Source: Spirulinaceae cyanobacterium SM2_1_0
GTDB lineage: Bacteria; Cyanobacteriota; Cyanobacteriia; Cyanobacteriales; Spirulinaceae
Direction of reading: 5' to 3'
Assembly (NCBI GenBank): GCA_012031265.1
Contig: JAAUTY010000048.1
Coordinates: 1-36,465, forward strand
DNA: 36,465 nucleotides
Part shown: positions 17,856 through 26,762 of the stretch, in pieces
How positions within the stretch are numbered: position 1 is the stretch's first letter
Layout of the letters: every line of letters begins with the position of its first letter
The notes under the pieces: generated by a model
The model's input: the letters and a program-made list of their open reading frames with translations, nothing else
What the model was told of the DNA's origin: nothing
Databases searched by the model: none
Made by a program: the position numbers and the translations under genes

Positions 17856-19019
17856 CTACTGGTTAATTTCTTCGCGCTCGTGCTGGATTTCGGGATTCGC
17901 TTCGACAGCAGGATAAGTGACGAGGGATGGGGAAGCAAAGCGCGATCGCCCCCAAGTGACCAAGCGGCGGAAGCCACCGAGAACGCCATCGGGCAAAACG
18001 GTGACGACGAGTAGGAAGAGCAGACCCTGGAAGAAGAGCCAGACCTCCGGGAACTGCTCGCTCAGCATCGTGCGTGCCTGGTTGACCAGTAAGGCTCCCA
18101 AAATCGCGCCGACCAGCGTGCCACGACCGCCGACCGCCACCCAGATCACCATCTCAATCGAGAAAGCGACCTCCATGATGCTGGGGGTGATGATGCCACT
18201 TTGCACCGTGTAGAGTGCGCCCGCAATCCCGGCGATCGCCCCAGAGATGGCAAAGACAAAGACTTTGTAACCGGTGGGATTGTAACCCGTGAAGCGTACG
18301 CGATTTTCATCGTCACGAATCGCCACCAATAATTTGCCAAAGCGGCCGCTGGTCAGCCAACGGCAGAGCAGATAAGCAGCGAGCAATAGCGCCACCGTCG
18401 TTTCAAAAAAAGCCAACTGTGCTGCTTCGGAGCTAACTACTTGACCAAAGATCAGATCCGTATCGGTTTTTAGACCATTGGTGCCATTGATCAGCTCCTG
18501 CTGACCGTTGAAGAAGTTGAAGAAAACGATCAGCGCCGCCTGCGTCAGGATGGAAAAATAGACGCCACGAATGCGATTGCGGAAGACTAGATAGCCGAGT
18601 ACGCTGGCCACTAGGGCCGGAATAATTGGGATCGCCAGCATGGTGAAGCCAAAGGATTTAAATGGCTGCCAAAACCACGGCAATTGATCGACGCCATAGA
18701 GCGTAAAAAATTCCGGTAGCGGGGCTTCTGGGCCGTTGAGCTTCAGGTACATCGCGAAGGCATAGCCGCCCAGGGCGAAGAAGATGCCATGCCCCAAACT
18801 CAGCAAACCGGTGTAACCCCAGATAAGGTCAATGCCGACGGCAACAATCGCCAGGGATAAAAAACGGCCCAGGAGCTTGAGCCGGAAGGCGGGCAAACTC
18901 GCTGGCATCACCAGCATTAGCACGAGAACAATCGCCACGATGATGCCCAGCTCGAGTGAGCCGCGCAGGAGGCGATCGCGCTTTTGTTGCTGGTGACGAC
19001 TGATGACCTCAGAACTCAT
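17856..19019 (-). CDS. urtC: Urea ABC transporter permease UrtC
   Basis: This 387-residue integral membrane protein of the LivM type has about ten hydrophobic segments. GIDLIWGYTGLLSLGHG (near 62-78) is the family hallmark, and VGGRGTLVGAILGA occurs in the C-terminal third. A charged N-terminal stretch (about 20 residues) precedes the first membrane segment. It forms the urea channel with UrtB. The start is an ATG at 19019, 48 bases after the urtB stop. Length and features are normal for the family. Confidence 0.95.
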   Translation of the reverse strand: MSSEVISRHQQQKRDRLLRGSLELGIIVAIVLVLMLVMPASLPAFRLKLLGRFLSLAIVAVGIDLIWGYTGLLSLGHGIFFALGGYAFAMYLKLNGPEAPLPEFFTLYGVDQLPWFWQPFKSFGFTMLAIPIIPALVASVLGYLVFRNRIRGVYFSILTQAALIVFFNFFNGQQELINGTNGLKTDTDLIFGQVVSSEAAQLAFFETTVALLLAAYLLCRWLTSGRFGKLLVAIRDDENRVRFTGYNPTGYKVFVFAISGAIAGIAGALYTVQSGIITPSIMEVAFSIEMVIWVAVGGRGTLVGAILGALLVNQARTMLSEQFPEVWLFFQGLLFLLVVTVLPDGVLGGFRRLVTWGRSRFASPSLVTYPAVEANPEIQHEREEINQ

Positions 19020-19067
19020 AGGGGGTTTGGCGCGATTCGCGGCAGGAGAACAACGAACGAAGGCTGA

Positions 19068-20243
19068 TTACAACTCAGCCGTGCGTCCTTTGGGCGGGAA
19101 GATGCCAGCAGGGCGAAATTGCAGAAAGGCAATGATCGCGGCGAAAACCATGACCTTTGCCATGCTGGTGGTGGCGAAGAAGTTGAAAAACTCGACGAGC
19201 GCGGCGGGAGCCTCGGCGTTGCTCAGCAGTAGGGCGATCGCGCCGGAGCCAATGATGAAGGTGAAGCTGCCGATGACCAGCGCCGCGATGATCGTACCGA
19301 GGAGATTACCGACGCCGCCGACAACCACGACCATGAAGGTATCGACGATGTAGTTTTGCCCTGTATTCGGCCCGACTGAACCGAGCAGGGCGATCGCCAC
19401 CCCCGCCACCCCCGCCAAGCCCGAGCCCAGCGCAAAGGTCAGCGCATCAACGCGGCCGGTGTCGATGCCGAGGCAAGCGCTCATATCGCGATTTTGAGTC
19501 ACCGCGCGAATCCGCAAGCCCCAACTGGACGCATTCAAGAACCAATACATTCCGACTAAGCAGAGCACCGTCAGCACAATGATGAAGATGCGGGCATAGG
19601 GCAGTTGAAAAGTCCCGATCGGAATGCCACCGCGCAACCAAGCGGGGGCGGTCACATCGACATTGCGGGGGCCGAACCAGGGTCGTACCCAGTCGTCCGG
19701 GAGGGTTTGCCACAGCAGGGCAGCGGTGGTGATCGCTAAGCCTAGGGATACTCCTAGATTGGTCAGGAGCAGGACGAGACGGCGCGATCGCCACTGTTCC
19801 GGCGACAACACCCGCGTCAAGATCACCCAAGCCCCGAAGAACAGCACCACCAGCAAGCTCAGACCTGCCAGGAGTGGCCAGTTCGCACTACGGACGAACT
19901 GCCGCAAAATCAGGCTGACACCCCAAGTAGCCAGCAGCGTTTCTAGGGGTCGGCCGTATAAGAACCGAATTGCGCCGCGCTCGAGGGCTAAACCCACCAG
20001 GGCTGCGACGATAAAGGCGACGGGAAGGGCTGCAAAGATGTAAATACTCGACCAGGGTTCACCGAGAATTTTGAAGCCATTCTGCACCACAAAGGTGCTG
20101 TAGGCTCCCAGCATCATCAGTTCACCGTGCGCGAGATTGATCACGCCCATGAGGCCGAAAACGATCGCGAGACCCAATGCCGCGATCAGCAGCACGGAGC
20201 CAATACTGACGCCGTTGAATAAACCTTGTAGCAGGGGTAACAC
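19068..20243 (-). CDS. urtB: Urea ABC transporter permease UrtB
   Basis: This 391-residue LivH-type permease has GVINLAHGELMMLGAY (33-48), LLATWGVSLILRQF (about 103-116) and FMVVVVGGVGNLLGT, all typical of the family. Between the LLATWGVSLI block and the NVDVTAPAWLRGG block lies an extra stretch with two added hydrophobic segments. Many proteobacterial LivH-like permeases lack it; I believe long UrtB forms are usual in cyanobacteria. The start is a GTG at 20243. It is separated from urtA by 148 bases that include a strong hairpin. Confidence 0.95.
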   Translation of the reverse strand: MLPLLQGLFNGVSIGSVLLIAALGLAIVFGLMGVINLAHGELMMLGAYSTFVVQNGFKILGEPWSSIYIFAALPVAFIVAALVGLALERGAIRFLYGRPLETLLATWGVSLILRQFVRSANWPLLAGLSLLVVLFFGAWVILTRVLSPEQWRSRRLVLLLTNLGVSLGLAITTAALLWQTLPDDWVRPWFGPRNVDVTAPAWLRGGIPIGTFQLPYARIFIIVLTVLCLVGMYWFLNASSWGLRIRAVTQNRDMSACLGIDTGRVDALTFALGSGLAGVAGVAIALLGSVGPNTGQNYIVDTFMVVVVGGVGNLLGTIIAALVIGSFTFIIGSGAIALLLSNAEAPAALVEFFNFFATTSMAKVMVFAAIIAFLQFRPAGIFPPKGRTAEL

Positions 20244-20321
20244 TCGTCGTTAAACTCTCTTCGACCGTGGTCGCTTAGCGAATCTAGGGTAGAAATCCCG
20301 GCGCAGCTTTTGGCGGGCGGC

Positions 20322-20358
20322 GAGAAGCGGTCGCCAATCAGGACAGCAACCGCTTCTC
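20322..20358 (-). terminator. Hairpin between urtA and urtB (attenuator or mRNA-stabilising stem)
   Basis: GAGAAGCGGT (20322-20331) and ACCGCTTCTC (20349-20358) form a perfect 10-base-pair stem with a 17-base loop, 34 bases past the urtA stop. No U-run follows on the transcribed strand, so it is unlikely to be a full intrinsic terminator. A partial terminator or 3'-end protecting stem would let the binding protein be made in excess over the permeases. Confidence 0.6.
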
Positions 20359-20391
20359 ACCACAGTTCACACACCTAGGTGTGCAGTCAGC

Positions 20392-21738
20392 TTAAGCCTC
20401 GACTTCGTACTTACCGCCCTTCTCGGGATCCGTCCAGTCACAGGCAAAGCCAGTGGTTTCGGGGACGTACTGGTTCCAGGGTTGCGGTTCCACAGGGCCG
20501 TCGGTTGACCAGACAATCTCGAACAAGCCATCATCGCGGATTTCACCCACCCGCACGGTTTTGGAAATGTGGTGGTTGGGGAACATCTCCACCGGGCCTT
20601 CGGGGGCATCGAAGGACTGACCTACCGCTGCAAGGCGCACGGCATCCAGGTCATCGGCGACTTCCGCCGCTTCGACCGCTTGCTTCCAAAGGTAGACCAT
20701 GATGTAGGCCGCCTCCATCGGATCATTGGTGACCCGCTCATCGCCGTACTCAGCTTTGAAGGCTTCTACAAAGGCTTCGTTTTCAGGCGTTTCAACGGTT
20801 TGGAAGTAGTTCCAAGCTGCGAAGTGACCCACGAGGAATTCGGGGCCGATCTGCCGCACTTCTTCCTCAGCCACGCTGACCGACATCACTGGGTACTTGT
20901 CCGGGGTCAAGCCTGCGCCTTGCATCTGTTTGAAGAAGGCAACGTTGCTATCACCATTGAGGGTGTTGAAGATGACGCCGCCATCGGGGAGGGCTTGCTG
21001 GATCTTGGTAATGATCGGCGTGACTTCGGTGTTGCCCAGGGGCAGGTAGTCTTCACCCACGGTCTCGCCGCCTTCCGCCGCTAGCATCTCTTTAATAATC
21101 GTGTTGGCGGTGCGGGGGAACACGTAGTCGGAGCCAACCAGGAAGAACTGCGTACCTTTGTTGTCCAGCAACCACTGCACGGCCGGCTCGATCTGCTGGT
21201 TAGGCGCTGCGCCGGTGTAGAAGATGTTCTTAGAGCACTCTTGCCCTTCGTACTGGACGGGATACCAGAGCATGTGGTTTTTGGACTCGAAGACATCCAG
21301 CACCGCTTTGCGGCTGGCAGATGTCCAGCAGCCAAAGATGGTGACAACTTCATCTTGGTCGATGAGCTTGGCTGCTTTTTCGGCAAAGGTCGGCCAATCC
21401 GACGCGCCATCTTCGACGATGGCTTCGATCTGCTTGCCGAGGACCCCACCCGCCTCGTTAATCTCTTTAATCGCCAATTGCTCGGCATCAACAACAGTGG
21501 TCTCACTGATCGCCATCGTGCCGCTGAGGGAGTGGAGGATACCGACTTTGATGGTGTCGCCGCTATCGCCGCTGGCTTCGTCGTCGCCTTCCTCTTCTTC
21601 CTCGTCGCCTTCGGTCTCGGTATCGTCAGTGTCGGTCTCGCCTTCTGGAGCGGCCCCGCAGGCCTTCAATAAAATGCTCGTGCCCAAGGCTGCCGAACCG
21701 TAGAGCAAAAATTTGCGTCGCCCGAGTCGCTGTACCAT
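20392..21738 (-). CDS. urtA: Urea ABC transporter substrate-binding lipoprotein UrtA
   Basis: This 448-residue periplasmic urea-binding protein of the branched-chain amino-acid/urea receptor family starts with a twin-arginine motif (GRRKFLL, Arg7-Arg8). A hydrophobic stretch follows, then the lipobox LLKAC with Cys27, so it is probably a Tat-exported lipoprotein. Residues 33-61 are a highly acidic linker rich in Asp, Glu, Gly and Thr. The binding fold begins at [18 protein letters not shown] (about 62-79), with [11 protein letters not shown] and [12 protein letters not shown], which are diagnostic of UrtA. It is the first gene of the operon and lies under an NtcA-type promoter. The start is an ATG at 21738. 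Confidence 0.96.
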   Translation of the reverse strand: MVQRLGRRKFLLYGSAALGTSILLKACGAAPEGETDTDDTETEGDEEEEEGDDEASGDSGDTIKVGILHSLSGTMAISETTVVDAEQLAIKEINEAGGVLGKQIEAIVEDGASDWPTFAEKAAKLIDQDEVVTIFGCWTSASRKAVLDVFESKNHMLWYPVQYEGQECSKNIFYTGAAPNQQIEPAVQWLLDNKGTQFFLVGSDYVFPRTANTIIKEMLAAEGGETVGEDYLPLGNTEVTPIITKIQQALPDGGVIFNTLNGDSNVAFFKQMQGAGLTPDKYPVMSVSVAEEEVRQIGPEFLVGHFAAWNYFQTVETPENEAFVEAFKAEYGDERVTNDPMEAAYIMVYLWKQAVEAAEVADDLDAVRLAAVGQSFDAPEGPVEMFPNHHISKTVRVGEIRDDGLFEIVWSTDGPVEPQPWNQYVPETTGFACDWTDPEKGGKYEVEA

Positions 21739-21816
21739 AACTTGCTAAAACCTCGCATCAACTAGCTCGGATCGCGCGATCGCCCGCAAGCTACGGACAG
21801 CGCAATCCGGGTTCGT

Positions 21817-21858
21817 ATCTTAAAGCGAGGGTCAGTCACGATTTGTAGCCTACATTAC
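21817..21858 (-). promoter_or_regulatory. NtcA-activated promoter of the urt operon
   Basis: On the minus strand the sequence GTAATGTAGGCTAC (21858-21845) is an exact GTA-N8-TAC NtcA site. Exactly 22 bases further comes TAAGAT (21822-21817), which fits the -10 form TAN3T. NtcA-activated class II promoters have this spacing (20-24 bases) and no -35 box. Transcription should start near 21810, giving a leader of roughly 70 bases before the urtA ATG. NtcA senses 2-oxoglutarate, so expression should rise under nitrogen limitation. Confidence 0.88.
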
Positions 21859-21908
21859 GGAATTTTGGTGCAAATCCAAGGGTGTCATCAATCCCAAGGG
21901 TAATCGCC

Positions 21909-22715
21909 TTACAACCAGGCTAATTCTGCCGTGAGACCGAAGTGATCCGAAGGATAGAGCGTACGGCTGCCGGGAGCAGGCTGGTCGAGGATGATCCGGC
22001 AGTCGCGGACTTGCAATTGCGGGCTGACGAAAATGTAATCCAGCGTGCCCCGCCAGGATTTGAGACGGCGATTGTAAACCGCATCGAGCCAAATCTGGCG
22101 CACGACCCGGCGCCAGTTGCGGCGAGCCAGCGGCGTTGGGCAGGTGTAGTCGGGTTCGTGGCCGTGATGGGCGGCGTAGGCCGAAGTGAAGTGCTGGCGC
22201 AGACGGGCGATCGCCGGGGTCTGTGGCTCACCATTGAAGTCACCAACCGCAATAATCGGACAATCGGCAGGAATATCCGCCAACCAGCCCAGCAAGCGTT
22301 CCACCTGAGCTTCGCGCCCCGGCGCGGGGCCGGGATACCAAAAGTAATGTCCGTTGCAGAATACGAGGGGGTGACCATCAACCTCCACCTGTACACGCTG
22401 GGCGACGCGGCCTTGGCTGCCCAAGTCCAGCGTCGCTTGCTGCTGAAATGGCCGCCGACTGAGGATGGCGCTGCCGTAGGGCGGGATGCCGGGAATATCC
22501 ACCGGCTGGTGGGGCGCGAGCTGGACATGAGCATAGCCCAGTTGCTCAGCGAGCCAAGCCGCCGTGTTTTCCGGCAGCTTGACTTCCTGGATGCCGATCA
22601 GATCCGGCTGCTCAGCTGCTAGCCCCTGCACCAACAACTCGCGCCGCTGCGACCAATCGCGCAGGTCAAAGAGAATATTGATGGTGGCAACTTTGACAAT
22701 CGGCGGCATCATCAA
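21909..22715 (-). CDS. Endonuclease/exonuclease/phosphatase family protein
   Basis: This 268-residue metal-dependent phosphodiesterase of the EEP superfamily (DNase I/AP endonuclease/inositol phosphatase fold) has all the hallmark residues. They are Asn13 (ATINILFD), Glu44 (IGIQEVKLP), His123 (CNGHYFW), Asp159 and Asn161 (AVGDFNGEP), Asp226 (TLDYIFV), and Asp257-His258 (PSDHFGLT). No signal peptide is visible, so it should be cytoplasmic. Its substrate cannot be read from the sequence; nucleic acids, nucleotides or phospholipid head groups are all possible. The frame opens with TTG then two ATGs, and the ATG at 22712 or 22709 is the likely start. It follows the DUF3370 gene by 15 bases and may be co-transcribed with it. 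Confidence 0.9.
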   Translation of the reverse strand: MMMPPIVKVATINILFDLRDWSQRRELLVQGLAAEQPDLIGIQEVKLPENTAAWLAEQLGYAHVQLAPHQPVDIPGIPPYGSAILSRRPFQQQATLDLGSQGRVAQRVQVEVDGHPLVFCNGHYFWYPGPAPGREAQVERLLGWLADIPADCPIIAVGDFNGEPQTPAIARLRQHFTSAYAAHHGHEPDYTCPTPLARRNWRRVVRQIWLDAVYNRRLKSWRGTLDYIFVSPQLQVRDCRIILDQPAPGSRTLYPSDHFGLTAELAWL

Positions 22716-22730
22716 GATTGGCGTTTTCGC

Positions 22731-24113
22731 CTAGCGTTCAGCCTGTACCGTACCTGCCGTTTGGACGGTCAGGATTTGTGGCGGCGTGGCATCGGGAGGG
22801 TAAAGGAAATCGACCTTGACTGTGCGCGACTCGCTGGGGGCGAGATCGAGGACGGCTAGGGGTTCACCGCGCTCGCCCCGGCGCTGGTGCAGGTGCAGCA
22901 GGCGCTCGCGCAGGATGCCCCGGTCGTCACTGAAGCGGACGCGCACGGTTCCTCGGAAAAAGATGCGATTATCCGGCGGTTCGAGGAAGGCGACGCGCTG
23001 GTGCTGTTCGTCGTGTTTGAGCGGTGTCTGTAGCGCGATGGTCACGGTTTGGCGGCGATCGCTCGGATTGTGCAGGGGCAGCGTCAGGTAGTAATGAATA
23101 CCATAGTTGCCGTGGGCGCGATAGGCAGTGTCGGGATAACGCACCAACATCGGCGCGCTCTGGACTTGTCCGGTGCCGAGGGTGCCGACATCCAGGGTGC
23201 TAATCGGGTAGGCGAAGGCGTTGCCCGGCTCTGGGATGCTCAAGTGCTCCGCATCCGGGCTATCCAGCAATTCCGCACGCCACTGCGAGCCGCGCGCGAC
23301 ACCGGCCACGCGCCCGTAGATGACATCCTCGCCGCGATAGCCGAGGGGAGTCGGACGGCGATCGCGGGGATAGGCAAGACTCCCCCGCACCAGCACCCGT
23401 TCAAAATCGGCTTGGGTCGGCGGCTCGTGAGACTGTGAGCCGGTGGCGATCGCCGGATGCGTCAAGCTCGCCAAGTGAACCGGGCCGCTGCTGCGGACGC
23501 GCACCAGCGTCGAGCGGGCATTCCCCAAGCGGATCGGCCAGTTGAAAAGGAGTCGCGCCTCGCCCGGGCGCAGCGTCAGCGTTGCGGGCAGTGGCACATT
23601 GCTCAGGCCGCGCAGAATGTCAGTGGCGAGCCGCGAACCCGGCCCCGAAAAGACCTGCCCACGGGGATTCTCAACTAGGGGCGGTAGGTCAACGAAGGGG
23701 GCATCGGGATTCGTGACATAGCTGGCTCCTTGCAGGACATAGAGCGTCACCGGACGATTGCCCGGATTATGAACCAGCAGACCGTGGTAGATCGGCAGCC
23801 AGTCCTCACGACGGCGACCCCGCGCGATGTGGTGAGCGAAGATGTCAAAGCGGCCTTCGAGGGGTAAATCGAGGTGCGCAGGGGGAAAGGCGGTGCCGCG
23901 ACCGGGAAAGGTGGAGAGCAAAATCCCCGGCCCGTAAACCACTTCTGGGCTATTGCTATTGAAAACCGGGATGCTATCAAGCTGACCGGGTAGCGTGCGG
24001 ACTTCCTGTTCCTGGACAACCGCGCGTTGGCGCACGATCGCCGTGGGGGGTGGCAGTGGTGGTGGTGAGATCTGGGCGAGGCTGGTGAGACTGAGCAGGG
24101 TAAGGAATGCCAT
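22731..24113 (-). CDS. DUF3370 domain-containing exported protein
   Basis: This is a 460-residue member of the cyanobacterium-specific DUF3370 family. A short hydrophobic N-terminus (MAFLTLLSLTSLAQ) is probably a signal peptide, followed by a proline-rich linker (17-24). The conserved core contains EVRTLPGQLDSIPVFNSNSP (about 37-56), GRFDIFAHHIAR, LLVHNPGNRPVTLYVLQGAS and GNYGIHYYLTLPLHNPS. Predicted strands dominate. The function is unknown; the family is exported, and the two HNP segments suggest duplicated beta-sandwich domains. The start is an ATG at 24113. It may form a unit with the EEP gene downstream. Confidence 0.88.
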   Translation of the reverse strand: MAFLTLLSLTSLAQISPPPLPPPTAIVRQRAVVQEQEVRTLPGQLDSIPVFNSNSPEVVYGPGILLSTFPGRGTAFPPAHLDLPLEGRFDIFAHHIARGRRREDWLPIYHGLLVHNPGNRPVTLYVLQGASYVTNPDAPFVDLPPLVENPRGQVFSGPGSRLATDILRGLSNVPLPATLTLRPGEARLLFNWPIRLGNARSTLVRVRSSGPVHLASLTHPAIATGSQSHEPPTQADFERVLVRGSLAYPRDRRPTPLGYRGEDVIYGRVAGVARGSQWRAELLDSPDAEHLSIPEPGNAFAYPISTLDVGTLGTGQVQSAPMLVRYPDTAYRAHGNYGIHYYLTLPLHNPSDRRQTVTIALQTPLKHDEQHQRVAFLEPPDNRIFFRGTVRVRFSDDRGILRERLLHLHQRRGERGEPLAVLDLAPSESRTVKVDFLYPPDATPPQILTVQTAGTVQAER

Positions 24114-24377
24114 ATGCGGAGCAGCAATTCAAAGCAGGGGTGGACTGAGCTGATTGCACCGCCTGAGATCTTAAATCAAGATTAATTTCGCGGCAAAACG
24201 CTCACAAGCGGCAATCGTACACTAGCTTCGCCAGCCTGTAACCTCCTTCCGGAGAAATGTTTGGCGATCGCCCCCCTCACACCACCCTGGCACCGACAGC
24301 GGCCAGCCCAACCATCCCAGCCAGTTCCGGCTAGAAGCGGGATCACCCACAGGTCAACTTCATAAAGTGACACAGCC

Positions 24378-25136
24378 TCAGAGCTGAAAGTCGTTGGCAA
24401 AGCTGCTGCGCGTCAGCGGCCGGTCAAGGATGATCCCCTCGCCCCCCAGCACTTCCAGCGGCTCACCGTCCACATTGAGCCAGACACGGGCACCCGGATC
24501 GAGGCTCGTCGCTGTATGCAGCACTTGTGCCACGCGCCCCGTCATCGAGAACGTGCCACCGCCCGTCGTGAAGTCGCGCGAAAGGTCGATATGGACGCCG
24601 TCCTCGCGGATGCTCACGTTGCGTAGGCGTGTGCCTTCAGGAATCGCGGTTGCCTCTGAGTCCTGGCGCGGGCCAGCGAGCAAACGCTCCATGGCGCTCG
24701 TCAATGCGACTTCAGCGTCAGCCTCAGCCTTGGCATTCAACTCGACCTCAGCCGCGACGAGTTCTAGCTCGGTGCTGCTAGCACTCAACCAATACGTTTG
24801 GGGGACGCCAGTGGTCGCCGCCGCCGCGGGCGGCTGTTGAGACTGGGGAGCATTGGCAGCAGCGGTCGTCGGTGGGTTGCCGCTGGCCGCTTCGTCCGTG
24901 GCGGTTGGTGTTTCCGTAGTGACCGCATCAGGATCACCCGTCGGCGCTGTCGCGCTGGTCGGTTGCTCGACCTCGTTCACTGTGACGGGGGGCGGGTCAG
25001 AACTGGTGAGTTTTTGCCAGGCCCAGATGCCGGTGCCGCCACCCGCGACGAGGGCCGCGACGGCGATGCCACCGGCGATCGCCGCGCTAGTCGAAATACG
25101 CATTTTGGACGCTTCTTGTTGTTGCCGGTCTTCCAT
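24378..25136 (-). CDS. GerMN domain-containing membrane-anchored protein
   Basis: This 252-residue protein has one N-terminal membrane segment (about 16-40), a low-complexity Thr/Ala/Pro-rich linker (46-108) and a C-terminal GerMN domain (about 112-235). The domain pattern is visible: TYWLSASSTELELVAAEV, AMERLLAGP, IPEGTRLRNVSIREDG, VHIDLSRDF and AQVLHTATSL. GerMN was named from the Bacillus germination protein GerM. In cyanobacteria, which do not sporulate that way, it probably serves in the periplasm or cell wall, but the role is unknown. The start is an ATG at 25136 after a G-rich ribosome-binding site; ATG at residue 12 is an alternative. Confidence 0.85.
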   Translation of the reverse strand: MEDRQQQEASKMRISTSAAIAGGIAVAALVAGGGTGIWAWQKLTSSDPPPVTVNEVEQPTSATAPTGDPDAVTTETPTATDEAASGNPPTTAAANAPQSQQPPAAAATTGVPQTYWLSASSTELELVAAEVELNAKAEADAEVALTSAMERLLAGPRQDSEATAIPEGTRLRNVSIREDGVHIDLSRDFTTGGGTFSMTGRVAQVLHTATSLDPGARVWLNVDGEPLEVLGGEGIILDRPLTRSSFANDFQL

Positions 25137-25257
25137 ACAAACCCCCTGAGAACGTCGTTGAGTTTGCGGGTGCGAAGACGCCCTCTAATTTCATTCTAGT
25201 TCGCTCGTCCCGCTCAGTTAATTCGGTTAGCCGTGCGGCTGCACCGGTCAGAATCCC

Positions 25258-26088
25258 TCATTCTTCCGTGGCTGCACCCGGCTCGTCCGGAGCAACTCGG
25301 ATAAAGGTGACTAGCTCGAGGCTGTCCTCATCGATCTCAAGACTCAAAACACGCAGCAAGAAGCCAAACTCACCTAGCAAATTTTCGAGATCGAGCTGCT
25401 CGCCGATAAACTGGGTCGCGAAGCCGGTGAACAGCGGCGGCAGTGGCTGTTCGTTGATGGCCACCACTGGCTCGTCGAGTTCAAGCTGGCGGCCATTGGT
25501 CACCGTGATCCCCGTCTCCAGCGACAGCAGCAGATCGTCAGTGATGGTTCCCGCCCCGTCGCGGCCTTGGATCCGCAGATTGAGGCGCAGGCGATCATCG
25601 GCGCGAAAATCGACATTCAAGTCGGCTAACTCGTAGCTCTGACCTTCAGCCCCCGGCAAGTTAGCCGCGATCTGGCTCGCGATCCCTTGCAAACGCTCGG
25701 TAAACTGCGGTGAAGCCAGCGTTTGATTGAAATCGGCCTCGCTCAGTTCTAACCGCAAACCGGCTTGCACCGGTTCCCGCAAAGCGGTGCGCCAGTTTTC
25801 ACTCCCCTCGCGCAGTGATTCGAGATCAACGTTCAGTGGGTCAGTCTCGAGGTCAATGGCCGCAACACGAATATCCGGCGTCAGTTGCACACCGCGTCCG
25901 GCTATCCGCAGGCGCTGCACTTTGCCGCTGAGGAGTTGGTAGCTGGGCGCATTGTCGATGCGGACGGCGAGGGTATCGGTACCGGGCAGTCGGGCGCGCA
26001 GGTTACCCGCGATGATTGTGTCGAGGATGACCCCCACAGGCGCAAGACCGCCTAGTAGACCGGAGAGCAGGAGTGCGACGATTTCCAT
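25258..26088 (-). CDS. DUF2993 (LmeA-like) lipid-binding protein
   Basis: This 276-residue protein has a hydrophobic N-terminus (MEIVALLLSGLLGGLAPVG) acting as signal or anchor. The DUF2993 fold follows: an elongated tubular alpha/beta domain that in the mycobacterial LmeA binds phospholipid in the periplasm. Visible family features are LSGKVQRLRIAGRGVQL (about 53-69), IRVAAIDLETDPLNVDLESL and LRLELSEADFNQTL. Such proteins are common in cyanobacteria in several copies. Its exact ligand is unknown. The ATG start is at 26088. It lies 121 bases upstream of the GerMN gene on the same strand, so the two may share an envelope role. Confidence 0.85.
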   Translation of the reverse strand: MEIVALLLSGLLGGLAPVGVILDTIIAGNLRARLPGTDTLAVRIDNAPSYQLLSGKVQRLRIAGRGVQLTPDIRVAAIDLETDPLNVDLESLREGSENWRTALREPVQAGLRLELSEADFNQTLASPQFTERLQGIASQIAANLPGAEGQSYELADLNVDFRADDRLRLNLRIQGRDGAGTITDDLLLSLETGITVTNGRQLELDEPVVAINEQPLPPLFTGFATQFIGEQLDLENLLGEFGFLLRVLSLEIDEDSLELVTFIRVAPDEPGAATEE

Positions 26089-26193
26089 GCAGTTTGGTGC
26101 AGTTTGGTGTAATTCTCAGGGCATTGCCGCCAACATAGCGCAGCCCCTCTACAACCGCAAGCGTCAGATTGAGCATGATTTGCAGCCGAGTCC

Positions 26194-26223
26194 TTGTACG
26201 CGATCGCCCAATCGCGATATATG
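26194..26223 (+). promoter_or_regulatory. Possible sigma-70-type promoter of the small secreted protein gene
   Basis: TTGTAC at 26194-26199 and TATATG at 26218-26223 are separated by 18 bases and lie about 40 bases upstream of the ATG at 26262. The match is moderate, and an overlapping TATGAT (26220-26225) could instead be the -10 box. Confidence 0.4.
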
Positions 26224-26261
26224 ATGCAGATGAAGATTTCACGTCTTGAGGTGTAGGAAAT

Positions 26262-26762
26262 ATGCGCATCACTCCGTTGAGCCTGCTCGCAGGTGCAGCA
26301 TTCACTCTAGCCGCTACTGCCGCGCTGGCTGAGGTGGCGGTCGCGAATCCCCGCCCGTCGGTGCAGTTAGCCCAAGTCGATGATATGAACGAGCCGCGTC
26401 TGCGGGGCATTGTCCGCAGTGTCGTGGGCAATCAAGTTTTGGTCGAACTCGAGCGAACAGAAATGCCCTTTGAGTGGATCGGGATGTCGCGCTCGGAACT
26501 GGGTGCGCTCAACATCATGGGCGGCACACCGGTTTACGTCCAGGGAGGTCGCATCATTGGTCTTGCCTACAGAGGCACGCCAACCCCGCGCACATCTGAC
26601 TTCACTAGCCGCACCCAAGCACTCTGGGCGGATTATGAGCGCTCGTTGAACGAGCCGAACGCACCCGCCTTTACCCCCGCGCCTTCCACCGACTTCTCGC
26701 AGCCTGTCCCGGCTCCGGTGCCGGTGGCACCGCCGCCAGCTCCGATCCAGGGTCTCTGGTAG
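26262..26762 (+). CDS. Small secreted hypothetical protein
   Basis: This 166-residue protein has a classical Sec signal peptide (MRITPLSLLAGAAFTLAATA, with likely cleavage after ALAEVAVA or nearby). A compact conserved-looking core at about 45-110 has strands such as LRGIVRSVVGNQVLVELERT and GGTPVYVQGGRIIGLAYRG. The C-terminal tail (125-166) is rich in Pro and Ala, with repeated APVPVAP-like units. The core looks like a small beta-barrel, but I do not recognise a named family. The start is well supported by GAGGTGTAGGA just upstream. A strong hairpin follows 55 bases after the stop, so it is probably a monocistronic gene. It should act in the periplasm or outer envelope. Confidence 0.8.
   Translation: MRITPLSLLAGAAFTLAATAALAEVAVANPRPSVQLAQVDDMNEPRLRGIVRSVVGNQVLVELERTEMPFEWIGMSRSELGALNIMGGTPVYVQGGRIIGLAYRGTPTPRTSDFTSRTQALWADYERSLNEPNAPAFTPAPSTDFSQPVPAPVPVAPPPAPIQGLW

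Noticed and set aside
21942-22622. 226-residue open frame antisense to the EEP phosphodiesterase gene
   Set aside because: The EEP frame has all catalytic motifs; the opposite frame has none.
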